From Bacteroidales bacterium (GTDB lineage: Bacteria; Bacteroidota; Bacteroidia; Bacteroidales; WRLA01), in the NCBI GenBank assembly GCA_009777825.1, contig WRLA01000026.1:1-38720 (forward strand): a DNA stretch of 38,720 nucleotides. The letters are read 5' to 3'. Of this stretch, positions 25,829-37,000 are shown piece by piece. Within the stretch, counting starts at the first letter, position 1, and each line of letters opens with the position of its first letter. Both the position numbers and the translations under genes were made by a program. A model generated the notes under the pieces. That model was given only the letters and a program-made list of their open reading frames with translations, made no database searches and was not told where the DNA came from.

Positions 25829-26788
25829 ATGAAGGAAGTACGGATACGCGGCATGATATCTTTCGACTGGGCGATGAAGCGATTGCTCCGGCAGAAAGCC
25901 AACTTTGAGGTGTTGGAGGGTTTTTTGAGTGAATTACTTCGCCGCAAGATTGTCATCAAGAGCATTGGCGAGAGCGACGGGAACCAGACGGACGAAAACG
26001 ACAAATACAACAGAGTGGACATCTTAGTCGAAGCCGACAAAAAAGAGATCGTCATCATCGAGATGCAGTTTTACGGCGAGGACGACTACTTCAAACGCAT
26101 GCTCTACGGCGTGAGCAAGTCCGTCACCGACTACATGTATGAAGGCGACGCCTACAGCAAGGTTCGCAAAGTCTATTCCATCAACATTGTCTATTTCGAC
26201 CTTGGCGTAGGGAAAGACTATGTCTATCACGGCATCACCAACTTCACCGGACTGCACACCCACGACGAACTGCGATTAGACAAAAGACAGCGCACTGTTT
26301 ACAAAAAAGAGTTTGTCGGCGAGTTGTACCCCGAATACTACATCTTGAAAGTCAACAACTTCGACGACGTTGCCAAAGACACCTTAGACGAATGGATCTA
26401 CTACCTGAAAAACAACAAGATACGGGACGACTTCACAGCGCAAGGCATAGAGCAAGCCCGTAAAAAGTTGGCATACGACAATCTCACCGAGAGAGAGAAA
26501 AGGCAGTACCAACGCGAGGTGAAAGACAGGGTCATCCGCGACAGCGAGATGCGCACTGCTTTCTCCGACGGCGAAATACAAGGCGAAGCAAAAGGCTTGA
26601 AAAAAGGTTTGGAAAAAGGCGAAGCGATAGGTTTGGAAAAAGGCGAAGCGATAGGTTTGGAAAAAGGCGAAGCCGAACGTACCAAACTCAAAGCCGAAAA
26701 AGAAGCCGCAGAAGCCAAACTCAAAGCCGCAGAAGCCGAAAAAAAACAACTGATCGCTCGGATTGCGGAGTTGAGAGTGGAAAATTGA
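25829..26788 (+). CDS. Rpn-family PD-(D/E)XK nuclease/transposase, copy 2
   Basis: This 319-aa protein is closely related to copy 1 over residues 1-240. It has SFDWAMKRLLRQKANFEVLE, RVDILVEADKKEIVIIEMQF with the D...E.Q core, DDYFKRMLYGVSKS and LDEWIYYLKNNKIRDDFTAQ. The tails differ: here a Gly/Lys/Glu array (GEAIGLEK twice, then GEAERTK) leads into a heptad-like Ala/Glu/Lys coiled coil (KAEKEAAEAKLKAAEAEKKQ). The conserved nuclease core with a divergent repeat tail fits what is known of Rpn genes. The end of the gene (GAGTTGAGAGTGGAAAATTG) carries the same AGTTGAGAGT string as the end of copy 1. The gene is followed by repeat debris, not by an obvious partner. Confidence 0.9.
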   Translation: MKEVRIRGMISFDWAMKRLLRQKANFEVLEGFLSELLRRKIVIKSIGESDGNQTDENDKYNRVDILVEADKKEIVIIEMQFYGEDDYFKRMLYGVSKSVTDYMYEGDAYSKVRKVYSINIVYFDLGVGKDYVYHGITNFTGLHTHDELRLDKRQRTVYKKEFVGELYPEYYILKVNNFDDVAKDTLDEWIYYLKNNKIRDDFTAQGIEQARKKLAYDNLTEREKRQYQREVKDRVIRDSEMRTAFSDGEIQGEAKGLKKGLEKGEAIGLEKGEAIGLEKGEAERTKLKAEKEAAEAKLKAAEAEKKQLIARIAELRVEN

Positions 26789-26957
26789 AAATTAACAGAA
26801 AACGGGAATTGCCAGCCCCCCAGGTCAAACGCATTAAAAATTTTCAAAATTAAAGGATTAGCATGATTATCTTCTCAATTCGTGTCCCCTCCTTTCACCC
26901 CCGAAAGAGGGGAAAGAAAAATTAGTGGCTAACAAGAAAAATTAGTGGTTAATCAGA

Positions 26958-26988
26958 TTCATCGGCTCACTCGAAGTGAGCCGATGAA
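26958..26988. repeat. Perfect 14-bp inverted repeat (TTCATCGGCTCACT / AGTGAGCCGATGAA)
   Basis: The arms pair perfectly around a 3-nt CGA loop, giving a very stable hairpin on either strand. No T-run follows, so it is more like a small repeat element than an intrinsic terminator. Confidence 0.8.
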
Positions 26989-27299
26989 TAGAAAACCCAG
27001 CCAATCCTATCAGCCCTGAAAGGGCGAAAGCCATTGCCCATACCATGCTAAAAAAAAATTCGTAGTCCTCTTTCTTCGCATTTTTCCCAAATTTTCACCC
27101 CAAGCAGCGAAAATCAGTCATCATTCGTGCCATAAAACTTAGTGTATTTCGTGTAATTCGTGTCTAAAAATCAGAAAATGCGCCCTGAAAAGAAAAAAAT
27201 CACCAGCGCTACAAACTTATTATCAACGAGTTAGCGGAGAAATGCTTTTTTGTCTTAAAAAAAGTTTAAAAAAATTACCTTTTGTATTGCTAAATTGTG

Positions 27300-27307
27300 T
27301 ACTTTTG
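27300..27307 (+). promoter_or_regulatory. Bacteroidetes -7 box (TACTTTTG)
   Basis: TACTTTTG fits TAnnTTTG, with a TTTG at 27281-27284 (15 nt upstream, shorter than the usual spacing). It would give a leader of about 55 nt before the ATG at 27369 and may also serve the giant gene downstream. Confidence 0.5.
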
Positions 27308-27368
27308 CCGCGGTTTTATCTTATTGATAATAGCGATAATAATATAATATAATTTAAAAGTTAGAAAG

Positions 27369-27992
27369 ATGAAGAAAAAGTGTGCTTCAACTGCGCTTAG
27401 CGCAGCTGTTGGCATAGTTACCGCGAAGGGTAATTGTGTTAATCCTATGAAGAAATTTTACCATTCAGCAATGAAGGCGATACCGGTATTAGTATTGGCG
27501 TCTTGCCTGTTTTTTGGTTTTGTGGGCGGTGTTTCGGCACAGACGAGGCTCATCAGTTTTGAATTTTACGGCGAATGGACGTTTGAGCGGGCTCAGACGC
27601 AGGAGCGGGCATTGAACTCCAACGATGCTTACGCCGTGCGCGACCTCACGAAGGAGGCGTTGAGCAGCGAGGCGCGGTTCGCCAACATCCCGCTGGCGAT
27701 ACGCATCGATCCCGTTACCGACGTAACGACGCTCGAATTGGCGTCGGGTGAGCCGAAAGAGGCGTTTACGGCGCTCAGTACAGAAGACAACTCGCTGATT
27801 TTCATTGATTTGGAAGCAGAGCGCGAAAACGACCACACCACCTTTAAAACAACCCCGTCCGACATGCCCGTCTTCTTCAACCCCATGGTTGACGGAGAAA
27901 ACGGCATGACCATGCAGCGAAACTATACCTATCGCAATGCAAAGGGAGTGTATGTACAGGGGAGTATTACGATACATTATTTAAAGATTTAA
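27369..27992 (+). CDS. Unknown secreted protein with extended signal region, upstream of the giant adhesin
   Basis: This is a 207-aa protein. Residues 1-26 form a polar extension (MKKKCASTALSAAVGIVTAK, then GNCVNP), followed by a second Met and a normal signal peptide (MKKFYHSAMKAIPVLVLASC, then LFFGFVGGVSAQ). The mature part is acidic and beta-rich (LISFEFYGEWTFERAQ, LAIRIDPVTDVTTLELASG, MQRNYTYRNAKGVYVQGSIT). I do not recognise its family. The ATG at 27447 is a plausible alternative start and closely matches the sequence at the start of the next gene (ATGAAGAAATTTTA). The 26-residue extension shares an 18-nt block and the ALSA and NPM motifs with the giant protein's extension, so I keep 27369. 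Only 57 bp separate the two genes, so co-transcription is likely. A surface partner or chaperone role would be a guess. Confidence 0.7.
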   Translation: MKKKCASTALSAAVGIVTAKGNCVNPMKKFYHSAMKAIPVLVLASCLFFGFVGGVSAQTRLISFEFYGEWTFERAQTQERALNSNDAYAVRDLTKEALSSEARFANIPLAIRIDPVTDVTTLELASGEPKEAFTALSTEDNSLIFIDLEAERENDHTTFKTTPSDMPVFFNPMVDGENGMTMQRNYTYRNAKGVYVQGSITIHYLKI

Positions 27993-28049
27993 CAAATTTA
28001 GAAGTTTATTTAACAATTTGGTAACTATTAATAATTAAAAATATAAAAA

Positions 28050-31000
28050 ATGAAGAAATTTTATGATTTTGCTGCGATGCAGCACGGAGAAATGGCGCTC
28101 ACTTCAAGTGCGCTCAGCGCAGAAAGCGCAAACTTTTGCAAGAATACTAATGGTAGAAATCATGCAAATCATGGCGGAAACGTCATTGCGGGCATTACCC
28201 GCAATCCCATGCGGGTAATGATGGCGCTATTCGTAGCCCTGATGATCGCTTTCGGCGCAGGAAGCGCGTGGGCGCAGAGTTGCACCAATATTACCATGGC
28301 GGTAACCGGCATAAAGCCGGTACAATGTCTTAACGATGGTAATATTACGGTTACGTTGAGTGGCGTCAACCTGCCGAATATTACTATTGACACCTCACAA
28401 CTCAGGGTTATAACAAATCCGGGGGGATTGGTGGTGATTGACTGGACCTCATGGAGTTCAGGGAACCCGAAGACTTCCCCTGACCTGCCTTCCGGCTCCT
28501 ATACGGTAGAGTTCAGAGCTTTTTGCAAAGGGTCGGGGACTTTTGATCCCAACAATCCGGTTTGGAATGTTTCGGGAATCTCTACTACGGCAACGGTAGG
28601 CACCGATTACAAAACGTTCGGATTTGGTTCTACCGGTCAAACGCAACCCACATACGCGGGCTGCGGGAAAAACGGATCAGCGAACATCGCCTTTTCCGGC
28701 ATTCCGCCCTTTGAACTTAAATATGCCATTGCGCCTGCCGGCTCAGGGTTACAAGGGACAACGGTAACGTACGATGCGGCAGGTTCCTACACGCTCAACA
28801 ACTTGCCCGTTGGATATTATCAGTTAGACGGCACTGATTACTGTGGCAGTGGAACATCCGCCACATTTACCTTAACAACAACAGGAACTCCGTTCGATTT
28901 TCCACAACCCACTACCATTGTCGCTGCCAGTTGCAACAACGGGTCAATCACCGTAGTACCTGCCGGCGGACTGAGTCCTTATAAAGTTGAAATTATAAGC
29001 GCTCCCGCAGGATATATCATACCGGCGCCGTGGAATATAACAGGGTCGCACGCAATAAACAATCTTTATCCCGGCAATTATGGCATAACTATCACAGATG
29101 CCTGCGGCACTCCTATTACCAACACACCCATTAACGTTCCCAACGCCAGCGCTTTTGTCTTTAACGTGGCGACTATCGCCAACAACCCCAGCCTGCCTAC
29201 GTGCGGGTCAAACAACGGAATGGTTACGCTGCATTATGAGCCATTAGGACATACTTTTTCCCTCAAGTTAGTGGCGCCCATTCCGACAGGTTATGTGGGA
29301 GCGCAATCGTGGCCTACTGTAACACCCAACGCAACCACAGGGAACGCTGCTATAAGCGGTCTCGTTGCCGGCACCTATTATTTCGAAGCCGACGATAAAT
29401 GCGGCAATACGCTACCGTTAACCGTTGTCGTGCCGGCAAGCCCCTTGACTTTAGATTTTACCTACACCACGGTTCCGGCGCTGACTTGTCCTACCCATAC
29501 AGGCGGAATTAGCATCAGTATGACCAGTATGACGCAGCCTGCTACGATTACGCTGACGCCCATCTCCGGCGGATATTCCGGTCAGACGGTGTTTACTTCC
29601 ACCTCCACCTCCTATACCATACCCAACCTCCCTGCCGGAACTTATACCGTCAATATTACGGATGCTTGCCCCACCAGTAATGTTACCAAAACTGTCACGG
29701 TAGGGACGCTGAGCGGCGATATGGTAGGAAACCCAACTTTTTCCGCATCAACAACTTCTACCTGTGGTTATGGACTAAGTATAACCCGTACAAATACTGG
29801 CAATTGGACACACTATTATACCTACGGGTATTACGAACATGCTGTTTATCGCAATGGAGTCTGTATTCGGGATTATGACGGAACGGCTTCTGCTACCTTT
29901 TCATGTCAATTAGACATACCCTATTACCAATTTTGCTGCGACGGCGATGTCCTACAAATTCGCCTGAGACCGTTAAGTTGCCCGGGTTCCGAAAAAACCT
30001 TTACGGTAAACACGACCGCCCTCTGCACCATAACGCCTTTCACCATGACTACATCGCCAAATACAACTAATTGCACCATATCGTTCACCGGAAACAAAGG
30101 GAATTCGGCCAATGTTCCAAAAATATGCGCTGCTACAGGGACGGTATATTATGAAGAGGCAGGCAATCCGGGTGTTTGGGTCAATTCAGGGATATCAGGA
30201 AGTTCGGCATGTGGAGTTACTTCGTTTACTATAAGCAACGTACCATTTGTAGCCGGAAGAACCTACCACGTAAGGTTGACGGAAAACGGCGCCGATCCCA
30301 CCACCTGCAGAAGTTGGACGCAGTCCTATACGGCGACTGCTCCACCGGTATCATATTCGCTCAGTCAGCCAACGGTAACAATAGGCGATCCGATAATAGT
30401 GGAAGCAATGGGTGGAGAACCATGGGAAAACCAATGTCTCGCCGGGGAAGGAGGAAACATTTATATGACGGTTACTCCTACCGGAGCAGACAATTTTGTC
30501 AATGCGGTGATAACGTATGTATCGGGTCCCGATAATTTTGTACTCCCCATAGGAGTGCCGGGAACGCCGGAAGCCACCTATACCATACTCGAACCTCCTA
30601 CCGTATCGACGACGGCTTTTTCTCTTTCAAACCCCACCACCGGTGAAAATACTGTTCATCCTTTGATAGAGGGGACTTATGTGTTTACGGTTCAAAAACC
30701 CTGTTCCAATGACATACAGACCTTAACATGTACTGTGGCACAGGGATGCCCGGTGGCTACTAACACAGGTGTTGCCGCGATGTATACTTGGGGATCTCCC
30801 CTGTTCCAGGTACCCTGTAATTATGAATTTAATACTGCCATTACCTGTAACGGAATGGAAATTCGACCCAATCCGGGAAACCTCGGAATAAATGTATCGA
30901 TACATAATGCTTCAATGTCTTTAGTGCAGATAAATTGTAACTATCAAATTATATGTGAGGAACATAATATTGATGTGTGCATTCCTCGGGTACAGGCTTA

Positions 31001-34000
31001 TACGGTAACATCGGGAACACAGGCGACGCGCTTGATTCAGGTGCGTAATTGGCTCCTCAATCAAAATAACATTCCGGTGATTTACAACGCAGTGTTACCC
31101 GGCACTTATAAAATAAGAATGCGTATAATGGATTGTGAGATGAACTGTTATATTACCGAGACAGAGGTAGTATATCCGGAGAATGTTACCATAGATCCCG
31201 ATAATATCTACGCTTACAAGTGTGTTGACCAGTCGGAGGGTTATATCATCATCAACGGTATCAATGGCGTTCCACCATATAAATATTGGCTACGGCATCC
31301 GGTTACTAAAGCGATTATTAAGGAACTCCAATATGATGATCCGACCTACGATGCTTGTTTGTTTCTTGGTGTTGACAGCAACAGCGGAGACAACGGTATT
31401 TTTGAGGTTTATATAGAAGATTCGTGCGATCCTCCGAGTTATAACGCTACTAATGTTGAAATGAAAAAATTAGAGTCGCTCAATATAGCCTATACCAAGA
31501 ATGGTGGCGTCTATTGTGCGGGCGAAGAGGTGGAGTTGAATGCGCTCTCGCTGTCGCCTGATGCTCTTTATAGTTGGTCGGGTCCCGATTATAATTCTCC
31601 GGGTGGTCTCAATGATCAATATCCCCGTTTTCCGGGCGTTTACTCCGACGGTTTACCGCATGATGAGACATTATATGTTACCATTCCTGCCTGTGCTAAT
31701 CCCAAGATAGAACCCCTGGCGATAACGATCTTAGACGAAGGCGATCCGCCGCCGCCCACGATAATTACCGACGATGTAGAGGTTTGCTTTCATACAGGAG
31801 ATGTTAATATTGTAACATTGTCGGGCATTACTACCGCTTCGGGCTGTGAGTTACGCTGGTATGCCGATGATAATCCGCTATCTCCTCCCATCACGCCGCC
31901 TACTTCTTTTCCGACGACTACTCCCGGCAACTATACGTTATGGGTATCTCAGATAGCGGTTTCGAGTATCTGCTTGACGGGCGAGTCCATCCGGATGCCG
32001 GTTACTGTCGAGGTAAGCAACACCGGCGATTGCGATGCGTGTCCTATCTCCGACTGGCAACGTCTGAAAGCCGCAGTGGAAAACTCCGGTGGTCCGACGA
32101 CGATAACGATATACTCGCAAACGTCAGCCACGACGCACAGTATCACCGAAAACCTCACTGTGGCTAATGCTACCATGGTGCTTTGCGGATATGACGATTA
32201 TATTGACAAAGACGATGCAACTATAAGCGTAAACAGAAACGTTACCATCAAATCTTCTGCTTATGACAACATTGCTATCTATGCTCCTTTGGCGGCATAT
32301 TCGGGCAATGCCGGTCAGCGGCATTTTACGCTGACAGGCGGTTCGGGCGACCTAACGCTCGAAAAACTGATCTTGGACGGTAGCCTCGAAGGTAGCGCGA
32401 AAGTGGCGCTGAACGACACTACGCCTCATGCCGGCGGAATTCTCCTGAATGCTTCCGGCGCGGCGCTTACTGTTGGCGACGGCGCCGTCATTCAATATTG
32501 CTCTGCCCTCAACGGCGGTGGGATTTACGGCGGTGAGGGGACGACTATAGATATCCATAACAGTTCCATCATCGGCAACACCGCCAATGGCGATGGAACT
32601 AATTGGACCGGCAATGGCGGCGGCATCCATACATCCGGCATTGTAAGTATATCGGGCAATAGCACGAAAATCAGCGGCAACAAAGCCATCGGCATAGGAG
32701 GAAAAGAGATTGTTACCGGTCATGGCGGCGGTATTTATTGCGATAATCGCGTTAGTGGCGTCGAGTTGACCATGACCGGCGGTACTATCGGTGGCAACGC
32801 CGCAGGAGAAGGCAACATCGCCACCGGTATCGGCGGCGGCATTTCCGACGGTCCCGGTTCTTTCACTCCTATCATAGACATCAAAGATAGTGAAATCATC
32901 GGTAACGCCTCTATTCATGGCGGCGGAATCGGTGCAATATATGGCGCTACAGTTACTGCAGAAAACACGATATTCAGTTACAATAGCGTCGTTTCCGACA
33001 CTATCGGTGGATTTGGCGGCGGCGGTGGAATCTGCGGAGGTACGATTACTTTAAAAAATTGTGAAGTTACTCACAATGTTGCCGGCGGCGCCGGCGGTAT
33101 TAACGTAGAAGATCTAACCTTAATAGGTGATATAACGGTTACTCACAACGAAGCCATTATCGCCGGCGGTATTTATGGGACGAACTTCTATCTTGACGAC
33201 CTTGACAAATTAACCGTAACCCATAATAGGGCAACAGGATATCATTTCGGTTCGGATCCTTGGCATGCGGGTACAATAGTTGCCACCGGCGGCGGCGGCG
33301 GTATTTTGGTGGACGGATCATTATCCTTTCCTCCTACTGCAACAATCATCATTACAGACAATTTAGCCGGCGAAAGCGGCGGTGGAATTTTAGGACGGGG
33401 TCCGGCAACATCCTTAACGCTATCGGGCAACATCAACATTTCCAACAACAAGGCGGGATATAACTTTACTACCCTCGAATGTGATCAGTTTTACGGTTAT
33501 GGCGGCGGCGTTTTTTCACATGGACCGCTATTCCTTGCAGATTCCGTATTTATCTTTAACAACGAAGCCGGCGGCTATGGCGGCGGTATATGCGCCACCT
33601 ACAGCGACATTCTCTCACAGGCGGATACGGTAAGTATTTACAATAATGTAAGTGGACCCGGCGGCGGCATCGCCTCTAAAAATGATCTTACATTGAAGAA
33701 TAATGTGAACATTACGGGAAATAAAAGCAGTTCTATGGGTGGAGGTATCTACTGCGAAGGTTCGTTGACCTTAGATGGTAATATAAACGTTTCTTATAAT
33801 GAGGCTGATTACACAGGCGGTGGCATAAACCTTTACACTTTCTCGGGTAAAAGTTTTACCATTGAGGATGATACGAAATTAACGGTATCGCATAATAAAG
33901 CTATAAGAAATAGCGATCCAAACGCCGGTGGCGGCGGTATCCGGATATGGCCATCTGATTTGCCGTTAACAATTCCTGTTTCTGCTCAGGTGGATATTAC

Positions 34001-37000
34001 GCACAACCTTACCGGTGGTAATGGCGGCGGTATTTACACTCCTGCCCCATTAACCATTCAGAGTTCCAAGGTTAACATCTCATACAACAAATCGGGTTAT
34101 GATTTTGATCTCGATACTTGCAGTTATGCAACCAATGGCAATGGAGGAGGTATACGTGCTTTCACGCTTGCATTGAGCAATACAAGCGTTGGCTATAATG
34201 AAGCCGGCGGCGGCGGCGGCGGGGTCTATGCAAGCAGCGGGCTTACGTTAGATAATGTTAATATATCCCATAATATTGCCAACGGCGGCGGCGGCGGCGG
34301 CGGCGTCTGTACCCCATCCGGAGCCGTTCTTACCTTATTGAACGATATTACTGTTTCTCACAATACTGCCCGTGGTTCTTATGGTGGCGGCGGTATAGCT
34401 ATATCATTTGGCGTAAGCAGCGTTACCGCAACGGCTCTCGGAAAATTAACCGTAAACAACAATAGAGCGATTTCTACCTCCTCCTACGGCGGCGGCGGTA
34501 TCTATAACGGCTCTGTGGCTTTAACGTTTCCTGCAACTTCTGAAATTGAAATTTCAAACAACTTATCCGGCAGTTCGGGAGGAGGTATCTATAACCAAAC
34601 TAACGCCGCCTCACCTTTGATATTTAATGGACCTGTTACCATTTTAAATAACAAAGCAGGTTATGATTTTGCTGCCGATACATGCAGTAATACCGGTGGA
34701 CACGGCGGCGGAATCTATGCCTCTACACCTTACATTACCTTGTCGGAATCTACAAATATTTCCGGAAATGCAACCGGTGGTAGCGGTGGCGGAATCTACT
34801 ACAATACATCCTCAGCCGGCGCTTTGAGTTTTTCAGGAACCACAACCATTTCCGGAAACACCGCCGGCGTGAACGGCGGAGGAATTGGCGCAGTTAGTTT
34901 TTCTCCTGTTAATTTCTTAGGTTCCACAACCATTTCCGGAAATGCGGCTTTTGGCGATGGCGGAGGCATCCACGCCGCAGGGACAACATTCTTCAATGAC
35001 GAACTTACTCTCTCAAACAACATTGCCGGCGGAGCGGGAGGGGGTATTTACACCGGAAGGTACCTCTCATATAATACTAACACCGCATCTGTAACAACTA
35101 CCGGACCTGTTACCATCTCCAATAACAAAGCGGGTTATGATTTTACTACCGGTGAATGCAGCATTACTGACGGACACGGCGGAGGAATTTCTTCATCCGG
35201 CACACTGTTATTGAAAGATGCCACCATCACAGACAACATAGCCGGCGGTAACGGCGGAGGAATTTATGGACTGGCAATTTCATATTATTCTCAGTATTTT
35301 AAAATATCGGGACAGACAAATATTTCCGGAAACACAGCCGTTAGCGGCAGCGGCGGCGGGGTATATTCGACCGAACTGACTTTGGAGGATACCATAACCA
35401 TTTCTAATAACATAGCCGAAGGCTCCGGCGGTGGTATTTGTGCTGTTGCAGGATATATGTCCTTTGGTCCCAATACAACGAATGTAAAAAAATTAACCGT
35501 AACCGACAACATTTCGAATGATATTTTGTATGGTGGCGGCGGAATCTACGCCGGTGCGAGACTTGACCTTTCCAATGCAGAATATGTAAACTTCTCCGGT
35601 AACCATGCCGAAAAAGATGGAGGCGCCATTTATTTTCAAAGAGCTGATAATTGGTCGGGAGCAAAGTATATTAATATCAGAAACAACTCACGAATACCTG
35701 CGGATGCCATCTTCTCCGACAATACCAGTTCGAAATGGTGGGACATCGCGGATAGAGATATCAAAGCGCACGAGGACGTATTTTACAACAGAACCGGCAA
35801 TTTCAGCGATGACCATTTAGGAGTTTCCTCCGAATATGCGTTTAATAATTATGACATCAACTACAGCATTGATACCTTCTTTATCTGGAACTGGGCGGAT
35901 TTGGCGTATTTGAACAGGCTGGCAACCAATCAAAGCAGTGTGTTTGCCGATCCGAGTGAGAAAATGCTGTGCGATTATAGCGCCTTTTTGCTGATGCAGG
36001 ACTTGGTCGTCCCCGGCGATGAAGTCGCACACAATGCAGAAGGAAAAGCAGGCGGATCCGACCGCACAACGCTATGCACTTATATGCCGGAAGAACGCCG
36101 CATGAGTGGTTACGGCTACCAAAACTATATGGAAAGCGTTGACGTCTCATTTTCTGCCGGACATACAAATATTTACGACGGCGACCAACTCTTAGTCGGA
36201 CAAGACGAAACACCGTTGCCATACCCGGGTTGGGATGAATATGGCTGGATCCCGATAGGAAACTCATATTCATTTACCGGCAGCGTGTTCGACGGACAAG
36301 GATTTTCGGTGAACGGATTGTGGATTGATAGAGATACTGACTATTATAGCGGTAGGCTACAAGGTTTGTTTGGATGGGTTAGTGATTCTTACATACAAAA
36401 CCTTGGAGTAAATATTATAGATTCGGTGAAAGGTTATGGGAATCTTGGCGGGCTTGCGGCACAAATTGATGACTCGGATATCGTCAACTGCTACGTTACC
36501 GGAAAGGTGATAGGAAGGGATAATGTCGGCGGTCTGGCAGGCAATGCTTGGGAATCAAATATCACCAACTGCTATTCCACCGGCATGGTGAGTGGAACGG
36601 AATACATTGGCGGACTTGTGGGGTCAGTCGGCAATTCAGACATATCCGGCTGCTATGTCACCGGCACAGTTGAAGGCTCCAACACAGTTGGCGGGCTTGT
36701 GGGATGGATCGAAGGGTCAACGCTCAGCAACAGTTATGCCACCGGCGCGGTGAGCGGAGAGAATGGTGTCGGCGGTTTGGCAGGATATGGCACATGGGAA
36801 TCCACCATCACCAACTGCTACGCCACGGGAGCAGTGGAAGGGACAGAGGGCGTTGCAGGATTAGTAGGAGCAGCCGAAGAAATCCTGAAAATAGAACACT
36901 GCTTCGCTTTCAATCCGCAGATAACAGCGCCGACGGCAAACTATTTCGGACGTATTTTGGGCGTCGATGTTGACGGCACCGTTGACCTTGCCTACAACTA

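Larger units (their letters stand above)
26789..27368. other. Repeat-rich gene-free stretch
   Basis: No gene is seen in these 580 bp. A direct repeat AAGAAAAATTAGTGGYTAA lies at 26914-26932 and 26934-26952. A perfect 14-bp stem with a CGA loop lies at 26958-26988. The stretch CCTGAAAGGGCGAAAG lies at 27015-27030. TTCGTGTAATTCGTGTCT lies near 27150-27170, similar to the CGAATGCACGAATGG sequence at 18300. The -7 box at 27300-27307 belongs to the next gene. The hairpin could terminate rpn copy 2 but has no U-tract. Confidence 0.55.

Noticed and set aside
26958..26988. Intrinsic terminator of rpn copy 2
   Set aside because: Strong stem but no following U-tract, and it lies 170 bp after the stop codon among repeat debris.
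32352..32918. 188-aa minus-strand ORF inside the giant gene
   Set aside because: Antisense shadow; the plus frame is continuous and has clear beta-helix repeats.
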